From the NCBI GenBank assembly GCA_002701455.1, contig NZVJ01000116.1, positions 1 through 7,134 on the forward strand: a stretch of DNA of 7,134 bases, written 5' to 3'. The position numbers and the translations under genes are program-made. The DNA is from Rhodospirillaceae bacterium (GTDB lineage: Bacteria; Pseudomonadota; Alphaproteobacteria; Thalassobaculales; Thalassobaculaceae). Shown here piece by piece: positions 1 to 6,255 of this stretch. Position 1 is the first letter of the stretch. Each line of letters opens with the position of its first letter. Below the pieces are notes generated by a model. That model was not told the origin of the DNA. It did no database searches and was given only the letters and a program-made list of their open reading frames with translations.

Positions 1-938
1 TAAAAGATATCGCGGGCTCAGTCAATGGGTCTGATTATAATCATGCTGACAAGAATTGGGCCGAAGCGGCACTGGTTATTTACGATTTATACAGAGATCT
101 AGGTGGTGAAGCTCTTCGGAAGACTATTTACTTTAGTCAAAAAGAAAAATCATTTTTGATAACTATTTCAGGTCAAAACAATGTTTGGCATGAATCAGGA
201 GACAAGGCGCTAACATTCTTTTTATTTAACTTATTGGATCTAAGTAACGTGCTGTCTAAGCATGATTTATCAGACAAGCTTCGAAAACCGGAACGAGCTT
301 TTGCGCCGATAGAAAAGCAGCTAGAGCAACTTATACAGTCCTTAAACCCTCCTCCTAAGCTTAACACCGATGAAATATTAGAAGTTCACCTTCCCGAATC
401 AGAAATAGCTATCGTAGATAGAGGCCTAAATATACAGGAGTATCAGATAGCCGGCAACGGCGTCTCAGCAAAAGTAATGGCATCGGATGATGCCAAACCT
501 GGTTTACATTCCGTTTTTGGATTCTCTTCGAAGATGAAGTTTCGACCAACAAGTACTGCTTTGGTTAACATTGTAAGCAGCAGTAATGAAAAAATTTCAC
601 AAATAAAAAACAGTAAAGATATTCCCAAAGAGGTACCGTTACGGAGCGGTGAGAAACATTTCTTAGGAAATAATTCAGAAGAAAAACGATTTGAATTTAC
701 GGTGACTTCACCTTCTGCCGTGCATTTTGAATCAGTTGGGCCGACTGACGTAGTAGGTACCATTACCAATAAAACAGGAAAAATCCTTCTGACTAACGAT
801 GATGGAGGCGCTAATTACAATTTCGCGCTGCGCAAACATTTGCCTCCAGGAGATTATATTCTAAGTGTTAAACATTGCTGTTTTGGAAGAGGCCCTTTTT
901 CACTGATTGTAAATAAAGACCCACTCCATAAAAACTAA
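1..938 (+). CDS. 3' part of a large exported protein with a C-terminal PPC-like domain (5' end outside window)
   Basis: The reading frame is open from the left edge (first full codon at position 3) to the TAA at 936-938, giving 311 visible residues. The TTG at 156 is only an internal codon, because the frame continues upstream without a stop. The last ~85 residues resemble a bacterial pre-peptidase C-terminal (PPC) beta-sandwich: a strand near VGTITNKTGK, then the LLTNDDGG signature, then LPPGDYILSV and a closing G-x-FSLIV strand. Before it, a segment ending DDAKPGLHSVFGFSS looks like an Ig-like or IPT-like bacterial surface domain. The left-edge segment (NWAEAALVIYDLYRDLGGEAL) resembles the helix after the active site in some zinc metallopeptidases, but no HExxH or catalytic residue is visible, so enzyme class is not assignable. 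PPC domains are usually found on secreted proteins, so export is likely. It ends 4 bases from the convergent cytochrome gene. Confidence is good for a real partial gene and the PPC-like fold, low for function. Confidence 0.7.
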   Translation, partial: KDIAGSVNGSDYNHADKNWAEAALVIYDLYRDLGGEALRKTIYFSQKEKSFLITISGQNNVWHESGDKALTFFLFNLLDLSNVLSKHDLSDKLRKPERAFAPIEKQLEQLIQSLNPPPKLNTDEILEVHLPESEIAIVDRGLNIQEYQIAGNGVSAKVMASDDAKPGLHSVFGFSSKMKFRPTSTALVNIVSSSNEKISQIKNSKDIPKEVPLRSGEKHFLGNNSEEKRFEFTVTSPSAVHFESVGPTDVVGTITNKTGKILLTNDDGGANYNFALRKHLPPGDYILSVKHCCFGRGPFSLIVNKDPLHKN

Positions 939-942
939 TCTA

Positions 943-2265
943 TTAATTTAAGTTAATTTTTCCAACGGCGGTTTTAAATTTCGCGTAATCCCAGCTATCA
1001 TAATTTTCCAATGCCTGATAAGCATTGTCCAGCGATGCTTGTATTTGCTTCGTTGATTTTTTCATGCCCATCTTGTCGGCGGCGGCTAAAACAGATGTTA
1101 TTCCCATTATCGCTTGCTCGGCGCCAACATAATCGAAAAACTCGGTTTCCTTAGTTCTCTGTACGAGGTTAAAAAGTAAATTTTCAACATCTTTTTTGCC
1201 GAATTTATACTTAGCGAACACACTCACTAATTCTTTTGCTTCATCTCGCAGTGACTCGGCCACTGCATAAAACTCTTTTGAATTTGCAGTGCTCGCTTTG
1301 TGAAGCTGTATAGTCTTTCGCTGCAAAGCTTCGCCTCTTTCCTCATTAATACTCTCTACAATAATCTGCAGCATAAGCAGGTTTGAGTCATCAAACCTTA
1401 CCACTCCTGGCCCTAAGCCTGTACCTGGACGAGGCTGCCATTTCTGTGTCATCAAAGAATGATGACACGCTTGGCAGTCAAATAATACCAGCTCTGGAAA
1501 GATACCCCCTGTTTCGCCCATTTTAAGCAGAGCATCAAACCGTTTCTCAAGGGCCAATGCTTGGCCAATTGCCCATGTCTGAATTCCATTTGAGACTACT
1601 TTTCTCTTATAATAATCTTTATCAATTTCATAATGCGCGGGTTGAGTTGCAGTGAATGTATCCAGTTCAAAATCTAACCTTGGATGACCGGCACCCATTA
1701 TCCGGTGGGTAACAATTTTCTTATCATTACCGAAGTGACACGATAAACAAAGCTCTGCTCTTTTAATGGGATCCTCAGTCGGGTAAAGTCCAGCTTTGAT
1801 ATTATCTTGATGGGTCGCAACGCCGGAGACGTGAAGACCTAACCATCTCTCCCCTCCTCCATGACACGCTTCGCAGCCTACGCCATCCGAAATCTGGAAT
1901 ACTCGTCCCCTATTTTTCTCCGAAACATTATCTGCATGGCAATCCAGACAAATTTTGGCTTCATGTGCCTTTCCTATACCTAAGTTCTCAGCCATCTGTT
2001 TTGACACATCATTCAATAAAACACTGTAAGCCTTGGAATGGGGATCGTACCGATCCCAGGTTATATATTCATTCTGTAGAACCGTAGAACCCTTCCATGG
2101 GCTCGTTGCACCATGACAAGTGCTGCCCGCACAGGATGTCACCCCTAGATGCACGTCATCCGCATACTGTGGTAAAACAGTGTCCCCAATTAGCTGCAAT
2201 GGTGTAAATATAGCTACAAAACAGCCCATTGCAATCCAAAGGCGATACCATCCTATCCTTAACAT
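943..2265 (-). CDS. pentaheme c-type cytochrome, cytochrome c554 family-like
   Basis: A periplasmic multiheme electron carrier of 440 residues. An N-terminal hydrophobic segment (about residues 8-27) looks like a signal peptide or uncleaved anchor. Five heme-attachment motifs are visible: CAGSTCH (45-51, a CX4CH variant), CLDCH (106-110), CEACH (131-135), CLSCH (173-177) and CQACH (264-268). Histidines in DPHSKAY (H76), near residues 145-152 and 187, and in GAGHPRLDFEL (H194) are candidate distal ligands. The spacing of the first four motifs and the GHPRLxFEL segment resemble the tetraheme cytochrome c554 family; the fifth motif is extra. Residues ~290-440 lack heme motifs and look helical. 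The ATG at 2265 is preceded by a strong AAGGGGGG ribosome-binding site. It lies 39 bases downstream of the TPR gene, probably co-transcribed. No hydroxylamine oxidoreductase gene is present, so the nitrifier role of c554 should not be transferred. The likely role is passing electrons to or from the membrane cytochrome b encoded nearby (inference). Confidence 0.9.
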   Translation of the reverse strand: MLRIGWYRLWIAMGCFVAIFTPLQLIGDTVLPQYADDVHLGVTSCAGSTCHGATSPWKGSTVLQNEYITWDRYDPHSKAYSVLLNDVSKQMAENLGIGKAHEAKICLDCHADNVSEKNRGRVFQISDGVGCEACHGGGERWLGLHVSGVATHQDNIKAGLYPTEDPIKRAELCLSCHFGNDKKIVTHRIMGAGHPRLDFELDTFTATQPAHYEIDKDYYKRKVVSNGIQTWAIGQALALEKRFDALLKMGETGGIFPELVLFDCQACHHSLMTQKWQPRPGTGLGPGVVRFDDSNLLMLQIIVESINEERGEALQRKTIQLHKASTANSKEFYAVAESLRDEAKELVSVFAKYKFGKKDVENLLFNLVQRTKETEFFDYVGAEQAIMGITSVLAAADKMGMKKSTKQIQASLDNAYQALENYDSWDYAKFKTAVGKINLN

Positions 2266-2271
2266 TTTTGT

Positions 2272-2279
2272 CCCCCCTT
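2272..2279 (-). promoter_or_regulatory. ribosome-binding site of the pentaheme cytochrome gene
   Basis: Read on the minus strand, AAGGGGGG is followed by six bases and then the ATG at 2265. This is a strong purine-rich Shine-Dalgarno sequence at normal spacing. It fixes the cytochrome start and suggests efficient initiation independent of the upstream TPR gene. Confidence 0.7.
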
Positions 2280-2304
2280 ACTTTGATAGTAGCGCGACTA
2301 ATTA

Positions 2305-2706
2305 CTAATTGCTAGAGACATGTCCTCGCGCTCTCAAATCGATAAACGCCCTTTGGATTTCTTTGTCCCCAGGCAACTCACGCGATGCAGAAACATAAGC
2401 CGAGACAGCTTCTTTGAGAAGACCTGCCTCCTTATATAGAGCACCTAGCCGTTTTAACGCTGCACCGTCTTTCGGGTTAGATTTAAGATAATCAATTTTT
2501 TCCTGGATCTTTTTATGGATTTTCAAATTAGATTCCACAGCGTCCGAACTGATTTTTTGACTGCCCTCAAAAAGGATGCCGGCGAGGGCAAAACTGAGTG
2601 CAGTAGTCCCAACTATCGTATAGAGCAGTTGTTTTCGAAACTTGAATATTCCTGTTTTTGGCGTCTTAACTATCTCTCTCCCTCCGATGCTGTAATTTAT
2701 ATTCAC
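2305..2706 (-). CDS. membrane-anchored TPR protein, possible cytochrome assembly or docking partner
   Basis: 133 residues when started at the GTG at 2706. A basic N-terminal stretch (KTPKTGIFKFRKQ) is followed by one membrane helix at about 27-46. The rest would then be periplasmic: a charged linker with heptad-like character (residues ~55-75) and a tetratricopeptide unit at ~81-114 with L84, L87-G88, Y91, G95, A100, Y104, A107 and P112 in the TPR consensus positions. TPR units mediate protein-protein contacts; single-helix periplasmic TPR proteins such as NrfG and the C-terminal part of CcmH/CcmI help attach heme to multiheme cytochromes. Being first in a two-gene unit with a pentaheme cytochrome makes a similar assembly or docking role plausible, but this is inference. 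The start is uncertain: the GTG has no ribosome-binding site, whereas GGAGGG (2685-2680) sits six bases before an in-frame ATA (2673), which would give 122 residues beginning just before the basic stretch. Confidence 0.75.
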   Translation of the reverse strand: MNINYSIGGREIVKTPKTGIFKFRKQLLYTIVGTTALSFALAGILFEGSQKISSDAVESNLKIHKKIQEKIDYLKSNPKDGAALKRLGALYKEAGLLKEAVSAYVSASRELPGDKEIQRAFIDLRARGHVSSN

Positions 2707-2744
2707 GCTACTGTAGTATTAGTAAGTAAATATGTTATTTGGCC

Positions 2745-2757
2745 GGAATATTCCTAG
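2745..2757 (+). repeat. left arm of a short inverted repeat flanking the prepilin peptidase gene
   Basis: GGAATATTCCTAG here (its first ten bases are a perfect palindrome) matches the reverse complement of CTAGGAATATCC at 3547-3558, with one base missing in the right copy. The two arms sit immediately outside the prepilin peptidase coding region, 36 bases upstream of the ATG and 5 bases downstream of the stop. A related GAATATTCCTG lies at 2644-2654. It is short enough to be chance. Confidence 0.3.
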
Positions 2758-2760
2758 ATC

Positions 2761-2790
2761 ATTTTAAACTTGATATTTACATGCTCGCAA
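2761..2790 (-). promoter_or_regulatory. possible promoter of the TPR-cytochrome unit
   Basis: On the minus strand, TTGCGA (2790-2785, 4 of 6 matches to TTGACA) is followed by an 18-base spacer and TAAAAT (2766-2761, 5 of 6 matches to TATAAT). Transcription would start near 2754, inside the GGAATATTCC palindrome, and read leftwards into the TPR gene. It overlaps the start of the prepilin peptidase gene, so the two divergent units would share this DNA. A TATAAA at 2701-2696 is a second, weaker -10 candidate. The call rests on sequence resemblance only. Confidence 0.3.
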
Positions 2791-3542
2791 TTGAACAAAA
2801 TTTCTTGATGTTTTTTGTCGTAAGCGCACCCTTTTTTGGCAGTTGCATATCGACCATATTAACGAGAGCTCAAAGACAGCAAACAATTCTATACCCAATC
2901 TTCTCAAACTGCTCAAAGTGCTGTCATCATCTTCCATTTTTCCATAAAATTCCAATCTTAAGTTATATCGTACTCAAAGGGAAATGCTCCTTTTGCGGGA
3001 TATCTATTAATTGGATACACATAACGTTCGAAATTGGCTTCCTTATTTCCAGTCTTCTAGCTGTTGCCATTTTATTCAATCAGACATTTGGTGTAATTCT
3101 ATTAACAATTTTTTTAGCCTGGATTTTCATTCCCTTATCAACTTTCGATATACAAAAAAAACGCTTGCCTGATATAATCACAGTACCAATAGCCTGCGCC
3201 GGTTTTCTGCAAGGATACTTCCTACCCTACGTAATGTTTTTTGACTGTTTAGTTGGCTTTCTCCTAGGATTTGCTTTAGGCACAATCGTGTCCGTTTCGT
3301 ATTCTCGAATACGCCATCAAACTGGATTAGGCTGGGGCGATGTAAAACTCATTGCTGCAATAGGGGCATGGATTGGGTGGCAGTTTGTTCCCTGGTTTAT
3401 CTTACTCGCATCAATGTCAGCTCTCACATACGGAATATTCCAAATAATAAAACATGGAAAGCATATGGCAAACGAAAGGATACCCTTTGGTCCATTTCTA
3501 TGTGGGTCAAGCTGGCTTGTTTGGTTATATACAATTTCTTGA
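2781..3542 (+). CDS. pilD: prepilin peptidase, A24 family (PilD/GspO type)
   Basis: Integral inner-membrane aspartic protease that cleaves the leader of type IV prepilins or type II secretion pseudopilins and, in bifunctional members, N-methylates the new N-terminus. I chose the ATG at 2781 (253 residues) because it puts the FFGSCISTILTR segment close to the N-terminus, as in the family; a TTG at 2739 would add 14 residues. Neither has a clear ribosome-binding site. Visible hallmarks, numbered from 2781, are two zinc-type CxxC pairs (C44/C47 and C69/C72) flanking the IPILSY segment, catalytic aspartates D123 (in STFDIQKKRLPD) and D187 (in GLGWGDVKL), and the C-terminal IPFGPFL motif. The rest is strongly hydrophobic with several membrane helices. 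The cysteine module indicates the full bifunctional type. No pilin, pilB or pilC gene is next to it, so its substrates are encoded elsewhere. The gene is visibly more AT-rich than the downstream operon. pilD versus gspO cannot be decided from this window. Confidence 0.9.
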   Translation: MLAIEQNFLMFFVVSAPFFGSCISTILTRAQRQQTILYPIFSNCSKCCHHLPFFHKIPILSYIVLKGKCSFCGISINWIHITFEIGFLISSLLAVAILFNQTFGVILLTIFLAWIFIPLSTFDIQKKRLPDIITVPIACAGFLQGYFLPYVMFFDCLVGFLLGFALGTIVSVSYSRIRHQTGLGWGDVKLIAAIGAWIGWQFVPWFILLASMSALTYGIFQIIKHGKHMANERIPFGPFLCGSSWLVWLYTIS

Positions 3543-3546
3543 GTGA

Positions 3547-3558
3547 CTAGGAATATCC
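3547..3558 (-). repeat. right arm of a short inverted repeat flanking the prepilin peptidase gene
   Basis: CTAGGAATATCC is the partner of the copy at 2745-2757 in opposite orientation: ten bases are exact, followed by a one-base deletion. It begins 5 bases after the prepilin peptidase stop codon. The two copies could be a regulator-binding motif, a trace of insertion, or coincidence. Confidence 0.3.
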
Positions 3559-3776
3559 ACATTAGCACGTGCAATCAGATTTCTAGTAAAGATAGAAAAA
3601 GAGCGTATTAAAAATCTATAATTACTGCTTTGCCTTTAGGTGCCAAAATACAAGGAATTTCTCTAAATAGTACTGTTATAAAAGACCAACGACACTGCTA
3701 AAAAAGAACCATAAGCTACAATGTTCAATTTATCTGTTTTAGGACAAAAAAAATAGGTTTTTTGAGAGCAACGATT

Positions 3777-3805
3777 TTGACACTAATGAAGTTAACCCCT
3801 AAACT
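3777..3805 (+). promoter_or_regulatory. sigma70-type promoter of the redox fusion operon
   Basis: A perfect -35 hexamer TTGACA (3777-3782) is followed by a 17-base spacer and TAAACT (3800-3805, 4 of 6 matches to TATAAT). Transcription would start near 3812, leaving a leader of about 48 bases before the ATG at 3860. Position, spacing and orientation all fit the operon. The spacer holds an AGTTAAC segment but no clear operator that I recognise. Confidence 0.55.
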
Positions 3806-3859
3806 TATGTCTTAGTGATGAGGGGGGAATGCGCGGTTGACGTGCTTTATTAGAGTTAA

Positions 3860-6250
3860 ATGAGCGAAGAGTTTGAAATTGCGATCGTTGGTTCCGGTCC
3901 CTCAGGATTGAGCGCAGCGGCACGCGCTGCTCAAAAAGAAATTTCCCATATTTTACTAGAAACTACCGATCACGCCTCGGACACAATTTATAAATTCCAA
4001 AAACGTAAATTTGTAATGGCGACACCCGATGTGATGCCACTGCGGAGTGATACAAGCTTCGCTGCCGGTACGCGGGAAGAAATTTTAGAAAAATGGGACG
4101 AAGAAATAGAGCATCAAAAAGTAAATATAAGCTACAACAGTGAAGTCACCGGAATTAGTGGCGAAAAAGGTAACTTCACGTTGGAAGTCAAAGGTGGCCG
4201 TACGATAAAAGCCAACCATGTTGTTCTTTCAATTGGCATGCAGGGTAATTTAAGAAAATTGGATGTGGACGGGGATGATTGGGAATACGTTCAATACCAG
4301 CTAGATGATCCAGAAGAATACGAAGACGAAACAATTATTGTTGTTGGCGCAGGCGATGCAGCAATAGAGAACGCTATAGCTCTTGCAGCACAAAATAGGG
4401 TCGCGCTTGTCAATCGGAAAGGTGAATTTGCGAGAATAAAAGCAGGTAATTTGACCCTAGTAACGGAAGCAATCGATAGTGGTTTGATAGAGTGCTATTA
4501 CAATGCTACGACATCCCGAATATCACCTGGTGAGATCGTATTAAAAACTCCTGATGGCGAGACAACGGTTCCGTGCGACCGGATTATTGCCCGTCTCGGC
4601 GCAATGGCTCCTCGGCGATTCGTTGAAAGCTGCGGCATAAAATTTACAAGTGATGAACCCAGCGCATTGCCCGAATTATCGGAACGATATGAAAGCTCCG
4701 TCCCGGGTTTGTACGTAGTTGGTGCTTTAGCAGGTTATCCGCTGATCAAGTTAGCTATGAACCAAGGTTACGAGGTTGTAGAAACCATCTCAGGAAATGA
4801 AATTTCGCCTGCGGATGAACCCCTATTAGAAGAAAAATTTGCAGCTTTGCATGGCAGGGGCGTTAACGAAGTTTTGAAAGAGATTCAAGAAAATGTCCCA
4901 CTTCTATCGCACATGTCCGCACTACAATTTCGCGAATTCATGATTGATAGTGCAGTTCACCTCGCCAAGCCAGGGGACGTGATTTTCAAGCGAAATGAAT
5001 ACACAAATAGTGTCTTTTCTGTTGTTGACGGGCGTGTCAATGTGCAGATAAATGCAGAGGATGACAATGAACTTGTAGAACTGAAAAATGGATCATTTTT
5101 CGGTGAAATGGGCTTAATAGCCGGTCGACGCAGAACAGCAACAGTTGTTGCTAAAACAGAATGCTTCTTAGTTGAAACTCCTCGAAGAGCCATGCTCAAA
5201 CTTATAAGCTCCGTTCCAGGCGCGAAGAAAGTCTTAGATACCGCCGCCATATACAGACAGATACAAACCCATTTAACACCTAACATCGAAAAGGAACTGC
5301 TTAAAGAAATTGTAGATACAGCAACGATAGAGAGCGTGTCTGCTGGAGAGAAATTAATATCAGAGGGCGATGAGTCAGATCATATGTTTATAATCCGCGC
5401 TGGCTCTATGACAGTCTCAAAAGTTATCGGTGGAAGGAGTGTCATATTATCTTACATTCCGTCAGGGAATTATGTTGGAGAGATGGCTCTATTGAATAAC
5501 GAACCCCGCTCGGCGAGCGTGACTGCTACAGTAGCATCGGAAGTAATAAAAATAGATGCTGTTGCATTCAGAGAATTATTAGGACGGGAAAATGAACTTA
5601 AACAAGTGATCGAAGAAAAATTTCAAGACAGAATAGTCGAAAACTTGGAGACGGAAGATCGACCAGAGGCAGGCGACATCATAGACTTTTTAGTCGGCCA
5701 GGGCGTCGGCGAAGCATCGGACGTATTGCTTATCGATGAATCACTATGTGTACGGTGCGATAACTGTGAGAAAGCTTGTGCCGAAACCCACGGCGGAATT
5801 TCAAGACTGAACCGGGAAGCTGGGCCCACCTTCGAAAATTTGCACGTGCCGACGTCTTGCAGACATTGCGAACATCCCCATTGTATGTCCGACTGCCCCG
5901 CCGATGCTATTCACCGGGCTCAAGACGGCGAAGTGTTCATTGACGACAAATGCATTGGATGCGGCAACTGCGTAAATAATTGTCCATACGGCGTTATACA
6001 GCTAGCCTATCCACCCGCAAAAAAGCCCGGCCTTTGGTCTTGGCTTCTATTTGGTTCTGGACCTGGTCCGGGTCAGGATAAAACAAACACAACAAAAGTT
6101 GAAGGAGCTCGGTCGGTAGCGGCAAAATGTGATATGTGCAAGGATATAGAAGGTGGCGCTTCATGCGTTAGTGCTTGCCCAACGGGCGCAGCAATAAGGG
6201 TTAATCCCGAGGAATTTTTATCAATAACCAATTTGGCTAAATCGAGCTAA
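3860..6250 (+). CDS. FAD/NAD(P) oxidoreductase fused to two cyclic-nucleotide-binding domains and a four-cluster [4Fe-4S] module
   Basis: 796 residues with no signal peptide, so cytoplasmic. Residues 1-~315 form a thioredoxin-reductase-like flavoprotein: FAD motif GSGPSG (11-16), NAD(P) motif VVGAGDAAIE (161-170), a basic patch NRKGEFAR (185-192) that favours NADPH, and the C-terminal FAD segment PGLYVVGALAGYPL. The redox CxxC of true thioredoxin reductases is absent. Residues ~350-460 and ~475-590 are two cyclic-nucleotide-binding domains with intact phosphate-binding cassettes: FGEMGLIAGRRRTA (E416, R425) and VGEMALLNNEPRSA (E541, R550). Residues ~622-780 resemble DmsB/HybA-type ferredoxin subunits, with cysteines 630/633/636/640, 667/670/675/679, 698/701/704/708 and 757/760/769/773, enough for four [4Fe-4S] clusters. 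The likely role (inference) is NAD(P)H-linked electron transfer to or from the cytochrome b of the next gene, controlled by cAMP or cGMP. The ATG follows an in-frame stop at 3857, so it is the first possible start, though its ribosome-binding site is weak. Confidence 0.93.
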   Translation: MSEEFEIAIVGSGPSGLSAAARAAQKEISHILLETTDHASDTIYKFQKRKFVMATPDVMPLRSDTSFAAGTREEILEKWDEEIEHQKVNISYNSEVTGISGEKGNFTLEVKGGRTIKANHVVLSIGMQGNLRKLDVDGDDWEYVQYQLDDPEEYEDETIIVVGAGDAAIENAIALAAQNRVALVNRKGEFARIKAGNLTLVTEAIDSGLIECYYNATTSRISPGEIVLKTPDGETTVPCDRIIARLGAMAPRRFVESCGIKFTSDEPSALPELSERYESSVPGLYVVGALAGYPLIKLAMNQGYEVVETISGNEISPADEPLLEEKFAALHGRGVNEVLKEIQENVPLLSHMSALQFREFMIDSAVHLAKPGDVIFKRNEYTNSVFSVVDGRVNVQINAEDDNELVELKNGSFFGEMGLIAGRRRTATVVAKTECFLVETPRRAMLKLISSVPGAKKVLDTAAIYRQIQTHLTPNIEKELLKEIVDTATIESVSAGEKLISEGDESDHMFIIRAGSMTVSKVIGGRSVILSYIPSGNYVGEMALLNNEPRSASVTATVASEVIKIDAVAFRELLGRENELKQVIEEKFQDRIVENLETEDRPEAGDIIDFLVGQGVGEASDVLLIDESLCVRCDNCEKACAETHGGISRLNREAGPTFENLHVPTSCRHCEHPHCMSDCPADAIHRAQDGEVFIDDKCIGCGNCVNNCPYGVIQLAYPPAKKPGLWSWLLFGSGPGPGQDKTNTTKVEGARSVAAKCDMCKDIEGGASCVSACPTGAAIRVNPEEFLSITNLAKSS

Positions 6251-6255
6251 CAAAC

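Larger units (their letters stand above)
3543..3859 (+). other. noncoding region between the prepilin peptidase gene and the redox operon
   Basis: 317 bases without a convincing gene. The left part is AT-rich and holds an eight-base palindrome GCACGTGC (3565-3572) and a sequence matching, in inverted orientation, one found upstream of the prepilin peptidase gene (3547-3558). I found no GC-rich hairpin with a T-tract, so no classical terminator is evident for that gene. A-tracts occur at 3745-3753 next to a T-tract at 3758-3763. The right part contains the operon promoter and a 48-base leader. An 11-codon frame at 3721-3756 has no ribosome-binding site and is not called. Confidence 0.6.

Noticed and set aside
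942..960. Possible terminator between the convergent genes (ATTAA, loop, TTAAT, T-run)
   Set aside because: The five-base stem is AT-only and too weak to call; it also overlaps the cytochrome stop codon.
943..2265. Assigning the cytochrome to ammonia oxidation because of its c554 resemblance
   Set aside because: No hydroxylamine oxidoreductase, c_m552 or ammonia monooxygenase gene is present, it has five heme motifs instead of four, and c554-like folds are widespread outside nitrifiers.
2120..2757. Plus-strand open frames across the cytochrome and TPR genes (2120-2308 and 2515-2757)
   Set aside because: Both are antisense to genes with heme-binding and TPR motifs, and have no support of their own.
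3721..3756. 11-codon frame MFNLSVLGQKK upstream of the redox operon
   Set aside because: It has no ribosome-binding site, lies upstream of the predicted promoter, and is AT-rich chance sequence.
3806..3860. CRP- or FNR-type operator for the operon, sought because its product has CRP-like domains
   Set aside because: No TGTGA-N6-TCACA or TTGAT-N4-ATCAA pattern close enough to consensus is present.
3860..4810. Calling the flavin domain a thioredoxin reductase or YpdA bacillithiol reductase
   Set aside because: It lacks both the CxxC of the former and the GxGPCG cysteine of the latter.
4957..5286. Minus-strand open frame of 109 codons inside the redox fusion gene
   Set aside because: It lies wholly within a well-supported gene with clear domain motifs on the other strand, and its translation shows no recognisable family. 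The same holds for the other opposite-strand frames at 443-769, 5623-5829, 6345-6542 and 6624-6974.
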